Virus record (IMG/VR): IMGVR_UViG_3300020596_001154
Span: 1-64,000 of that record
From: a virus
Reading direction: 5' to 3' (one strand)
Length of the DNA: 64,000 bases
Part shown: positions 8,823 to 16,638 of the stretch, piece after piece
How positions within the stretch are numbered: the first letter of the stretch is position 1
Layout: every line of letters begins with the position of its first letter
Notes under the pieces: model-generated
Database searches by the model: none
Told to the model about the DNA's origin: nothing
Seen by the model: only the letters and a program-made list of their open reading frames with translations
Position numbers and translations under genes: made by a program

Positions 8823-9302
8823 ATGCCTAAACTTACTTCTACAGTTCCTGGCGCAATTCCAGGTTTCATGTTCAGACTAGACGTACAAGGATTATCCATT
8901 GGACAAGCTTCCAAAATTGATGGACTTTCCAGTACGACAGACGTAGTTACATATAGAGGCGGAGCTGAGGGCGATACTCTTAGAAAACAAAAAGGGTTGA
9001 CCCAGTATGATGATCTAGTTATCGAACACATCTATAAAGCTGACTTTACTACATGGGCTTCGCTGGGATTAGTATTCGAACCCACCGCAGGTGCATTTGG
9101 AATATCATCCCCAATTTATAAATTTACTATTATAATCACTTTAATGGATCATGATGGGAACGACAGGGTTCAATTCTTTGTGAAGAATGCTTGGATTAAA
9201 TCTTATAAGATCAACAACTTAGATGCGAATACTTCAGCTTACGCAATCGAGCAACTCACTTTAGCTCATGAAGGTTTTTCTAGAATAGGTGTGGACATAT
9301 AA
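8823..9302 (+). CDS. Tail tube protein (gp19-like), copy 2
   Basis: 159-residue member of the same tube family: PGFMFRLDVQGLSIGQASKI at the start and WIKSYKINNLDANTSAY ... LTLAHEGF at the end. It shares the fold signature with copy 1 but has clearly diverged. No good ribosome binding site is visible before the ATG; only the hairpin region precedes it. Low dosage would suit a tube initiator, tube terminator or baseplate-tube junction protein. Overlaps copy 3 by one base. Confidence 0.78.
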   Translation: MPKLTSTVPGAIPGFMFRLDVQGLSIGQASKIDGLSSTTDVVTYRGGAEGDTLRKQKGLTQYDDLVIEHIYKADFTTWASLGLVFEPTAGAFGISSPIYKFTIIITLMDHDGNDRVQFFVKNAWIKSYKINNLDANTSAYAIEQLTLAHEGFSRIGVDI

Positions 9303-9841
9303 TGCCAGTATTCGAGACTTTCGATGATATAATTCCATCCTACAAATTCTTAGTAGAAATACCAGGATTTGGGTCCGTGAATTTCTCTGCCGTAGAAGGA
9401 ATGGGTTTTACCCACAGAGTCCAGAAGTACATCTCTGGAGGCACTTTCCAGTCTGCCGAATTGTATCTAGGAACAGACTATCATGATGTGACTCTTCGTC
9501 GAGGCATGAGTAGGTCAGCACAGTTATACGACTGGGCTAATCATGCCGTAGCTATCTATGACGAATATTCACAGCAAACTGAGTTTGGCCACCAATCTAA
9601 ACAACAAAGTGTAGTACTTCCACACACTTATAAGGTTGATGTAACTATTAGCCAGCTATCCGTAGCAGGCATTGTAATGAAAAAATGGGTGTTGACAGAA
9701 GCATGGGTAAAGGGTTACAATATCAGTAACTTAGATGCATCCCGTAGTGAACTAAGCTTTGAGTCTATCACACTATCATGTTCTGGAATTTTATCGGATT
9801 TCGCAGTAGACACTACCTCTCTTGCTGGAATTCTTGTCTAA
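9302..9841 (+). CDS. Tail tube/baseplate junction protein (gp19-like), copy 3
   Basis: 179-residue third member of the tube family, with PSYKFLVEIPGFGSVNFSAV at the N-terminus and WVKGYNISNLDASRSEL near the C-terminus. Coupled to copy 2 by TAATG. Divergent extra tube-like proteins in contractile systems commonly form the junction between tube and baseplate (gp48/gp54-like role or the Afp5-type proteins). That role is inferred. Confidence 0.72.
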   Translation: MPVFETFDDIIPSYKFLVEIPGFGSVNFSAVEGMGFTHRVQKYISGGTFQSAELYLGTDYHDVTLRRGMSRSAQLYDWANHAVAIYDEYSQQTEFGHQSKQQSVVLPHTYKVDVTISQLSVAGIVMKKWVLTEAWVKGYNISNLDASRSELSFESITLSCSGILSDFAVDTTSLAGILV

Positions 9842-9854
9842 GAAAGGAAAATAA

Positions 9855-10607
9855 ATGGAACCTATTTCACAATTATTTCAGTACCGAGAAAAGGAAGTTG
9901 AACTTCCCAATGGGTACTTAGATTCTGACGGAGTACTGCATAGAGCAGTTAACGTAAGAGAACTTTCTGGAGAAGAAGAAGATATCCTTTTAGATGAAAC
10001 TGAGTCAAAGAATGGCACCACAATCACTAATATTCTAAATAGAGTGTGTAAGCTTAAAGACAAACCCACACAGAAATTTGTCTCCGATTTATTAATGGTG
10101 GATCAACTGTATTTACTAGTACAGACCCGGTCATTGACATATGGAGATACATTCAAGTTTGATCAACTTTGTTCAAACCAAGCGTGCCAAAAAATTTCCA
10201 GAGTTAATCTAGAACTTAGTTCCTTGAAATTCCAAGGATCAAGTAACCCTAAATCACTTGAAGAGACTATAGAGTTACCAAATACCGGTGTTTCTGTCAG
10301 ATTCAAGAAGAATCAAGGAAAAGACCAAGGAAGTCTACAAAAGATTCAAAAGGGTGCCAAAGACAAAGTCTCGCAGTTACTCATGTACAGAATTATTGAA
10401 CTGACTAAAGAAGGTGTTGAATACCCTAAAATGGTAGTCAAATCTTTGCCGGGGGAAGACCGAAAATTTCTCCGTGAATTTATGAGAAAATCTGAGGGGG
10501 ATGCCGAAACAATGATAGACTTTAGTTGCTATCATTGCAGGCATGAAATGAAAATACAACTGCCGTTTGACCAGAATTTTTTTTGCTTAACGGAGGACGT
10601 AGACTAA
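9855..10607 (+). CDS. Tail assembly chaperone / T4 gp26-like zinc-ribbon protein (frame 0)
   Basis: 250-residue protein before the tape measure gene. It contains a cysteine pair FDQLCSNQACQK (about 111-122) and a second pair SCYHCRHEM near residue 225. Together these suggest a zinc-binding fold like that of T4-type baseplate hub assembly proteins. The last codons contain a run of eight T (10577-10584), and a downstream ORF in the -1 frame begins exactly there. The product is therefore probably made in two forms, short (250 aa) and frameshifted (about 322 aa). Confidence 0.72.
   Translation: MEPISQLFQYREKEVELPNGYLDSDGVLHRAVNVRELSGEEEDILLDETESKNGTTITNILNRVCKLKDKPTQKFVSDLLMVDQLYLLVQTRSLTYGDTFKFDQLCSNQACQKISRVNLELSSLKFQGSSNPKSLEETIELPNTGVSVRFKKNQGKDQGSLQKIQKGAKDKVSQLLMYRIIELTKEGVEYPKMVVKSLPGEDRKFLREFMRKSEGDAETMIDFSCYHCRHEMKIQLPFDQNFFCLTEDVD
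10577..10583 (+). other. Candidate -1 ribosomal frameshift slippery site
   Basis: The heptamer T TTT TTT is in the correct register: frame-0 codons are AAT TTT TTT TGC. A -1 slip makes TTG (10583) the next codon and opens a 79-codon ORF to 10822. The position, just upstream of the tape measure gene, matches the conserved tail-chaperone frameshift of phages such as lambda (G/GT), P2 and Mu. No clear downstream pseudoknot was identified by eye. Confidence 0.6.
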
Positions 10608-10822
10608 CGTCATCCGATTACGGGAAAGATACATACTCCCTTACACTAGATATGGGAGCTACGACTTTGGACAAGGCAGCTTTCGACATTTCTTACCACA
10701 TGCACACTCCCATAAGTGATGTCTATAAAATGCCCGTAAAAAAGCGGATGTTGTTCCAGGAATTTTTAAAAGAGCAAAAGACTTTTGAGAACCAGGAACT
10801 AAACAAAAGCCGTAAAAAATAG
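10583..10822 (+). CDS. Tail assembly chaperone extension (-1 frame)
   Basis: 79-codon ORF in the -1 frame relative to the preceding gene. It has no credible start: it begins at the slippery run with TTG, and the first ATG (10652) lacks a ribosome binding site. The product contains DMGATTLDKAAFDISYHMHT and a Lys/Glu-rich end, similar in size and style to the T domain of chaperones that bind the tape measure. It is most likely expressed only as a fusion of 243 upstream residues plus this segment. Confidence 0.6.
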   Translation: MLNGGRRLTSSDYGKDTYSLTLDMGATTLDKAAFDISYHMHTPISDVYKMPVKKRMLFQEFLKEQKTFENQELNKSRKK

Positions 10823-10836
10823 CAGGTGTATCAAAA

Positions 10837-12543
10837 GTGGAAAATCTAGAGCTTGGTATAAATATTACTATTAATGGCAACGTAAACCAAGCTGCCAACC
10901 AAGCCGCTCGCGCACTGGGGAATGCCTCCAATGCTGTAGACAGGCTGAAAAGATCCTCTGAGGGATCTCTGGGTAGTTTATTAGCCATACAATCATCACT
11001 ATTCGTCATAACTAAATTTGCAACTACTTTCGCCTCTTTGGGTTTTGGAATCGTAGGAGGGATAGTCGGTGCCTTCACTGCTGGTGTAAAATCTGCAGGA
11101 GAGTTTGAGAAATCTCTGGCCTTCTTAAGGGTTGCTACAGGAAAATCGTTCACTTTTGCAAAACAAGAAGTTAATCGCCTTGCTACATCTACGGACCTAT
11201 CTACACAATCAATTGTTGATATGTCCAGAAGATTACTTGGAGTAGGTCTAACTGCCGACCAAGTTTTCAAAAAAGTAAAGGGCGCACAGAATTCAGGGAT
11301 TGTAAATATTGCTGCGGCTATTTCCTCCCTATCCTCAATTGAACGTCCTAGAGCACTGGCCAGTATTGCGAACATATTTCAGGACTTAAGTTCTGTTAAT
11401 AGACTATTAAATACAACTGTGCCACAATCCATTAAAGATGCATTTTCCTCCGCAGCGAATGATGCTGAAAAATTTAATATAGTACTAGGATTTTTAGATC
11501 AAAGATTTGGCGGCATCTTCGGTCCAGAGGGCCTAGGTGGAAGTTTCGTGTTTATTGCCACTAGAGCTTTCCAAAACTTACAGGATTTAATAAACAGAGC
11601 ATTCTTACCTGCTCTAGAGAGTCTTACCCCTGTATTCCAGACTTTAGGAGCAGAGCTCACAAAGCTTAAAGACGACGAAAAATTTATTGCAGCTTTAAAC
11701 AAAACATTTGTCAGTCTTGCAAAAATAGCCAGTTCCGTTTTAAAGATCGTAGTACAAATCGGACTTGGCCTAGTAAAATTTATTGCAGCATTCCCAAATT
11801 TTACTACTGGAATTGTACTGACTACATTATTTGGGGGAGCACTTTTAGGTGTATTCGGCTTAATAATTTTCGGGGCGTCATCAGTAGCACTCCTCGGCCT
11901 ATCTGTAGGAAAACTGACTACTGGACTGGCTGCTGCAAGCTCAGCAACGGGCCTTTTCGCATTAAATTTAAAAATACTACAGGCAGCCACTAATCCAGCC
12001 AGTATTGCACTACTTGGACTTGCACTGGGCGGAATCTTAGGGCTTTTACTATCAATAAATGAACTCCCCCACTTTATGGATAGATTTGGACAAGGGGCTA
12101 AAATGCTAGGGGTTACTCTAGGGACAATTATAAACTCTTTAATCCTCATTGTTTCTTTAATTTCAGGAATTGTAGGGGCCGTAGCGGGATTTGCTCTGGG
12201 CGGTATCCCAGGAGCTATTGCAGGAGCTCTCGGCGGATTCGGCCTAACATTTGCTGGATTAAGTGGCCTAACAGACTCTGGAGAACAACTTCAGAAGAAT
12301 ACCCTGCCTGTACAGCAAGAAACTTCTTCAATGACAAGAGTTTCTGGAGAAAGTTCAATGAACAGTAGTCTACTAGATTTAGTAGATTCTTTTCAAGAAA
12401 TGCGCCAGGATCTTAATAAACTAGGCAACAGACCTATTGACATAAATAATAACGTCATGCTTGATGGTAAGGTTGTCTCAAACACAGTTAACCAAATAAA
12501 TAAGACAGAGACTGAACGACTCGGATTTATCCTACCGCCCTAA
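10837..12543 (+). CDS. Tail tape measure protein
   Basis: 568 residues with helical, Ala/Ser/Asn-rich N- and C-terminal parts. Several long Gly/Ala/Leu/Ile hydrophobic segments (about 50-90, 330-400 and 425-480) are typical of tape measures that sit in the tube and later enter the membrane. Starts with GTG; no ATG is available nearby. It follows the chaperone pair as expected. The length predicts a rather short tail for a myovirus. Confidence 0.85.
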   Translation: MENLELGINITINGNVNQAANQAARALGNASNAVDRLKRSSEGSLGSLLAIQSSLFVITKFATTFASLGFGIVGGIVGAFTAGVKSAGEFEKSLAFLRVATGKSFTFAKQEVNRLATSTDLSTQSIVDMSRRLLGVGLTADQVFKKVKGAQNSGIVNIAAAISSLSSIERPRALASIANIFQDLSSVNRLLNTTVPQSIKDAFSSAANDAEKFNIVLGFLDQRFGGIFGPEGLGGSFVFIATRAFQNLQDLINRAFLPALESLTPVFQTLGAELTKLKDDEKFIAALNKTFVSLAKIASSVLKIVVQIGLGLVKFIAAFPNFTTGIVLTTLFGGALLGVFGLIIFGASSVALLGLSVGKLTTGLAAASSATGLFALNLKILQAATNPASIALLGLALGGILGLLLSINELPHFMDRFGQGAKMLGVTLGTIINSLILIVSLISGIVGAVAGFALGGIPGAIAGALGGFGLTFAGLSGLTDSGEQLQKNTLPVQQETSSMTRVSGESSMNSSLLDLVDSFQEMRQDLNKLGNRPIDINNNVMLDGKVVSNTVNQINKTETERLGFILPP

Positions 12544-12551
12544 GAGGTAAT

Positions 12552-13217
12552 ATGGCATACGATTTTACAAAATATCCTGCAAACAAAGTGACGATTCAAC
12601 AAGTACCCTTGTCAGATATAACTCAAAAAGACCCGAGTGCTTTATCAATTGTTTGCTCTATTAACCCAGAGTCTATCAGTGAGTCAGTTGCGTTGAACAT
12701 AGATAAAGTTCAACTGATAAACAACAACTTGCCAAGATCTATTGTATCTGGAACAAAGGGCCGGACTGTGACTTTTACTCTACTGCTTCATGGGATGGCA
12801 AAGCCAGGTACAGCAGGGTTAAACTTTTCTGGTGGAAACTCAAGCACTTTCATATCTGCTGCAACATCTTTGGTGCCGTTTTCAGCCAATATAATAAGAG
12901 GCATACAGACTATCCAGGATGTAATAGGTAGTATATCGAGTAAACCAGAGTACCCAACTCCACAGCAAAGTACAAACTACCTAAACGTAGACAAACAAAT
13001 TTCAGACCTGTTTAAAATGCAAGTTCCTAAAGATGGAAATACTACACATTCACCAGTTAAGTTACTTGGATACCCTGTGTATGAAGGGATGAATTTTTAC
13101 ATAGAAAATATACAAGTAAACAAAAAATTCTGGGACCAACAACTCAGAACAATGTTTGCCGAAGTTCAAATTACCTTATTTCAAGTAGGCAAGAACAATC
13201 AATTCGGGAGATTTTAA
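12552..13217 (+). CDS. Baseplate/tube-associated protein (CIS tube or gp53-associated type)
   Basis: 221-residue protein. The segment SIVCSINPESISESVAL (about 31-47) followed by RTVTFTLLLHG resembles the NPxxxxxS ... tFtL pattern of contractile-injection-system tube-cap/LysM-linked proteins (Afp7-like). No LysM repeat is present here, but the next gene supplies a LysM-like domain, as if the two functions were split. Ribosome binding site AGAGG. Overlaps the next gene (TAATG). Confidence 0.6.
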   Translation: MAYDFTKYPANKVTIQQVPLSDITQKDPSALSIVCSINPESISESVALNIDKVQLINNNLPRSIVSGTKGRTVTFTLLLHGMAKPGTAGLNFSGGNSSTFISAATSLVPFSANIIRGIQTIQDVIGSISSKPEYPTPQQSTNYLNVDKQISDLFKMQVPKDGNTTHSPVKLLGYPVYEGMNFYIENIQVNKKFWDQQLRTMFAEVQITLFQVGKNNQFGRF

Positions 13218-13546
13218 TGGCACTTATATTTGAAGGCAGTCGGTATCAGTATAAACCGCTTGAACAAGACGGCCCTGTCGTGCGAATCCCTTATTTCAAG
13301 GTAATTCAAAAAACGGACTATCCTGATAATATAACTATCAGACTAAAAGACTCTGATCGATTAGATACCTTGAGCTTCAACCTTTATGGCACCTCACACT
13401 ATGATTGGGTTATAGCAGAATTCAACAATTTAAAACTGCCGTTTGAAGAATTAAAAAGCTTAGATACTATAATCGTCCCTTCCCCACAAACACTATTTAA
13501 CTCAATACTGCCATCGCTTAAGAATGATTTTGAGTCACTAAGATAA
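13217..13546 (+). CDS. LysM-like / gp53-like baseplate wedge protein
   Basis: 109 residues. RLDTLSFNLYGTSHYDWVIA (about 50-69) and the closing LDTIIVPSPQ match the LysM-like domain of tail protein X and T4 gp53-type baseplate proteins, which clamp the baseplate to the hub. Coupled by one-base overlaps to both neighbours. Confidence 0.72.
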   Translation: MALIFEGSRYQYKPLEQDGPVVRIPYFKVIQKTDYPDNITIRLKDSDRLDTLSFNLYGTSHYDWVIAEFNNLKLPFEELKSLDTIIVPSPQTLFNSILPSLKNDFESLR

Positions 13547-15063
13547 TGAGACCATATTTAGAATTATTAATTGGAAAAAATGCGAGTACTAATTCTAAAA
13601 ATATTAGAAAGTCACATATCTTTGGGGGCTCTGGTGGATCAATCTTAGATACCCGTCTGGTAAATTTTCGTTTCGAAGAAAGCGATGGAGATGATATCGA
13701 CAAAAATCGTAAGGGTAGAAAAGATATAGTATCCTTTACCTTCATCGATCAAGTCCCCGAGCTTCAAGGCTTTTTAAGTGATAGCAAGGAAATTGAAGTG
13801 GATGACCTCTTGTATATAAGGTATGGATGGATCATTGGCGACAAGGGCCAAAAAGTCCAACCAGACTTAGTGGAAAGAGAATTCAGAATTGTTAAGATAG
13901 AGCCCAAGTTTAATTCATCAATGAGTACCTTGACTGTTACAGCGTATGATCGGTCTGCTGATTTAGACAGATTCATAACATCCATACTGTTAGACACTAA
14001 ACTATCTGATGGAAGAGGAGCTGGTGCTGCTGAGAAAACACCTTTTAAAGCCGCACTCATGGAAATTGCCCGCATTGGGGGCCTTGAGTTAGATGAATCG
14101 GGAAGAGTTATTTTCGAAGACGCGCAAGGTAATACAATTGTTGAACTAGGCGGAAACTTAGCTATTCCCAGAGAGTCTTTAGCCTCATACCTCAAATATC
14201 TTGCCGAAGAAACGGGCAGTGTTTTTTATGTCGAAAACCGACGCTTATTTTTCGGAGCTCGGAAGATGCCTTCAAGAGATAAAATTGCCGCTACAATATT
14301 AAGAGGTTCTGATAAAACCGTATTTGATGTAAAGTCTAAGGAAGATTTAAGAGTGGTCCCGTTGTTAGATATGTCGATTCAGAGAAAACTTGCAGTAGAA
14401 GGTGTTGCCTATAAGGTCCCTACACAAGATAAAAGAACGGGAGTCGTAGATGTCAGCCAAGTTTTAGCTAGTGAGTTGAGCCAGATTTTACTTATATCAC
14501 TAGATATCGATTCAGGACAGCCGACTGTCCCTTTTAGACCGGCTCCTCTGTCCACAGAATACTCAAAACAATTGAACATACCAATTGGAAAAGCAGAGGA
14601 AGTTTTAAATGATGCTATCATAAGTGAACGAGTTGAGACTTTCTTTAGCAAACCCTCATTTTTCACACAGCAAGAAGTATCTACAATTCTACAACAGCCT
14701 TCACCTTCAGCAATGGAAAAAGCAGGCCAGGCTATCTTGAGACAAAAACTTACTGATTTGACGCTGAAAGAGACCACTGCAACTGTAAAGATTTTCGGTA
14801 ACCCATTGATACGACATGGTAATTTAGTTAACATAGCCGGTAATATGCCCAAAAACTACAGTGGCACTTGGTATGTACAGTCAGTGGAACACGATATTAC
14901 CCCGAATAATTACTTTACTACGTTAAAATTAATGGCTGCGTCACCAGAAAACCCATTCTTTAGATCAGACATTAAGAAATTTCAACAGAAAATTAACAAG
15001 ACACAACAGAAAAAGCCTAATAAACTAGGCCGTATAATACCTGATGTGGCGAAAGGCCGGTAA
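13546..15063 (+). CDS. Baseplate hub protein (gp27/gpD-like)
   Basis: 505 residues. Layout follows late-control D/T4 gp27 hub proteins: an N-terminal beta barrel domain with RLVNFRFEESDGDDID, a DRFITSILL insertion, and a C-terminal barrel ending in NPLIRHGNLVNIAGNMPKNY ... TWYVQSVEHDIT. These hub trimers hold the spike. It lies directly before the spike gene. Basic C-terminal tail. Confidence 0.82.
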   Translation: MRPYLELLIGKNASTNSKNIRKSHIFGGSGGSILDTRLVNFRFEESDGDDIDKNRKGRKDIVSFTFIDQVPELQGFLSDSKEIEVDDLLYIRYGWIIGDKGQKVQPDLVEREFRIVKIEPKFNSSMSTLTVTAYDRSADLDRFITSILLDTKLSDGRGAGAAEKTPFKAALMEIARIGGLELDESGRVIFEDAQGNTIVELGGNLAIPRESLASYLKYLAEETGSVFYVENRRLFFGARKMPSRDKIAATILRGSDKTVFDVKSKEDLRVVPLLDMSIQRKLAVEGVAYKVPTQDKRTGVVDVSQVLASELSQILLISLDIDSGQPTVPFRPAPLSTEYSKQLNIPIGKAEEVLNDAIISERVETFFSKPSFFTQQEVSTILQQPSPSAMEKAGQAILRQKLTDLTLKETTATVKIFGNPLIRHGNLVNIAGNMPKNYSGTWYVQSVEHDITPNNYFTTLKLMAASPENPFFRSDIKKFQQKINKTQQKKPNKLGRIIPDVAKGR

Positions 15064-15065
15064 CC

Positions 15066-16214
15066 ATGGCTGGGATAAGACAAGAAGGCAGAAGATATTT
15101 ATTCGGGCTCTACAAGGGACTAGTGGCTGTTAATACAGACCCAGAGTCCAGAGGCAGAATTAAAGTAAAGATTCCAACTATTTGGAACCAACAAGTACAC
15201 CCTACTTGGGCAGAACCTTCCTTTCCTAGTAACGAAGTATTTACTGTACCAACAGTAGGGTCTCAAGTATGGATTGCATTTGAGGAAGGAGATCCCAATT
15301 CTCCTATCTATATAGGATCGTTCTTGAAGTCTTCTGAGCCCCATGTGTCCGCTAAGAATGCCTCCCCTCTAAATAGAAGCATTAAAACTGCCAATAATTT
15401 AGAAGTAAGCCTCGATGATTCCATCAATGAAATACACATTCAAATCAAGGGAACTAATACCACTGCCAATGTTCTAGTACCAGGCCCTGCTACACTAGAT
15501 GCTAAAGGCGAAGCATTTATGAAACTAGAAGAGGGTGGTTTGAAGCTAAATGCATACCAGCTCACTGTAGGGGTTCACCCGAAAACCGGAGCCACTATTA
15601 AGGATGTATGGACAATTGGATATGGCCACACCGGGCCAGATGTATACGAAGGACAGGTTATTGACGAAACCCAAGCAGATGATTTGTTTGCTGTAGATAA
15701 GACAGACTTCGAGACATCTCTATCAGCTCTGGTGAAAGTACCGTTAAACCAGAACCAGTTCAATGCTCTAATGTCTCTGGTATATAATATCGGAATTCCA
15801 AACTTTGCGGAAAGTAACCAACTTAAGTTACTTAATGCGGGTAAGTATACCCAGTCTGCCGCTGAATTCGCTAGCTGGAGGCTAGCACGCGGGGTAGTTT
15901 CAAGGGGGTTAGTGGCTCGGAGAGCCCGAGAACTGGCTCTTTGGAACAGCCCAAGTGCCGCCTCAGAGTCCTCAGACCCCCCCATTAAGATAATCTTACG
16001 TAAGGATGGCAACAAAATCATCCTAGATGCAGAAGCCATAGAACTAGGTGAAGGCGCAACAGAGCCAATCGTTTTAGGGGATAGCTTCAAGAGCCTTTTT
16101 AATTCCCATGTTCATAATTATATTCCAGGAAGTCCGGGCCCTACAACCACTACATCACCTCCGACATCATCCATGGGGTCAGGGCAATTGAGCGATATCA
16201 GCAAAGTAAAGTAG
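15066..16214 (+). CDS. Baseplate spike with lysozyme domain (gp5-like)
   Basis: 382 residues in three parts. Residues about 12-100 form an OB-fold of gp5/gpV type (DPESRGRIKVKIPTIW, QVWIAFEEGDPNSPIYIG). Residues about 150-295 are a GH24-type lysozyme with MKLEEGGLKLNAY (catalytic Glu), TIGYGHTGPDV and NALMSLVYNIG. The end has an RKDGNKIILDAEAIELG strand and an HVH motif like the metal-binding tip of spikes. It punctures the envelope and degrades peptidoglycan locally. The Asp normally six residues before the Thr of TIGYGH is displaced, so catalytic geometry is uncertain. Confidence 0.88.
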   Translation: MAGIRQEGRRYLFGLYKGLVAVNTDPESRGRIKVKIPTIWNQQVHPTWAEPSFPSNEVFTVPTVGSQVWIAFEEGDPNSPIYIGSFLKSSEPHVSAKNASPLNRSIKTANNLEVSLDDSINEIHIQIKGTNTTANVLVPGPATLDAKGEAFMKLEEGGLKLNAYQLTVGVHPKTGATIKDVWTIGYGHTGPDVYEGQVIDETQADDLFAVDKTDFETSLSALVKVPLNQNQFNALMSLVYNIGIPNFAESNQLKLLNAGKYTQSAAEFASWRLARGVVSRGLVARRARELALWNSPSAASESSDPPIKIILRKDGNKIILDAEAIELGEGATEPIVLGDSFKSLFNSHVHNYIPGSPGPTTTTSPPTSSMGSGQLSDISKVK

Positions 16215-16240
16215 TAATATATGGTAGAATGGAGAGTATA

Positions 16241-16636
16241 ATGTCAATAAGCAAAGCTTTTTTAGGGAGAGGTCTCAAATACCCGCTAAGTGTTGGAAAA
16301 GACGGCGATTTCTCTAAAAACAGAGACAATACTGACCAGGTCAGAGACTCTATAATCTTCTTGCTACATACTAGGATCGGCGAAAGAGTCCATAGCCCAC
16401 TTATTGGGTCTAGATTGATGGACTTTAAACATGAATCTAATAGCCCCCAGCTAAGGTCATTACTAGCCCAAGAGATCCTCAGGACTGTGGAAACTGGGGA
16501 ACCGAGAATTTCAGACCTACAAGTAAACGTGGAATCGTCACCAAATAATGAACGAGTTGTTTTTATTAAAATCAGCTTTACTGTAATACCGGAAAACGTA
16601 GAACAAAATCTTGTTTTCCCATTTTACCTGGATTAA
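16241..16636 (+). CDS. Baseplate wedge protein gp25-like
   Basis: 131 residues with the gp25 pattern: FLGRGLKYPL, VRDSIIFLLHTRIGERVH (about 34-51) and a C-terminal VFIKISFTVIP strand. It is the conserved wedge component that connects sheath to baseplate. An in-frame ATG at 16229 exists, but GGAGAG at 16231-16236 sits correctly only for the ATG at 16241, so that start is chosen. Confidence 0.85.
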   Translation: MSISKAFLGRGLKYPLSVGKDGDFSKNRDNTDQVRDSIIFLLHTRIGERVHSPLIGSRLMDFKHESNSPQLRSLLAQEILRTVETGEPRISDLQVNVESSPNNERVVFIKISFTVIPENVEQNLVFPFYLD

Positions 16637-16638
16637 TT

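Noticed and set aside
10659-11375. Long minus-strand ORF (238 codons) opposite the tape measure gene
   Set aside because: Antisense shadow of the tape measure gene; no ribosome binding site and low-complexity composition.
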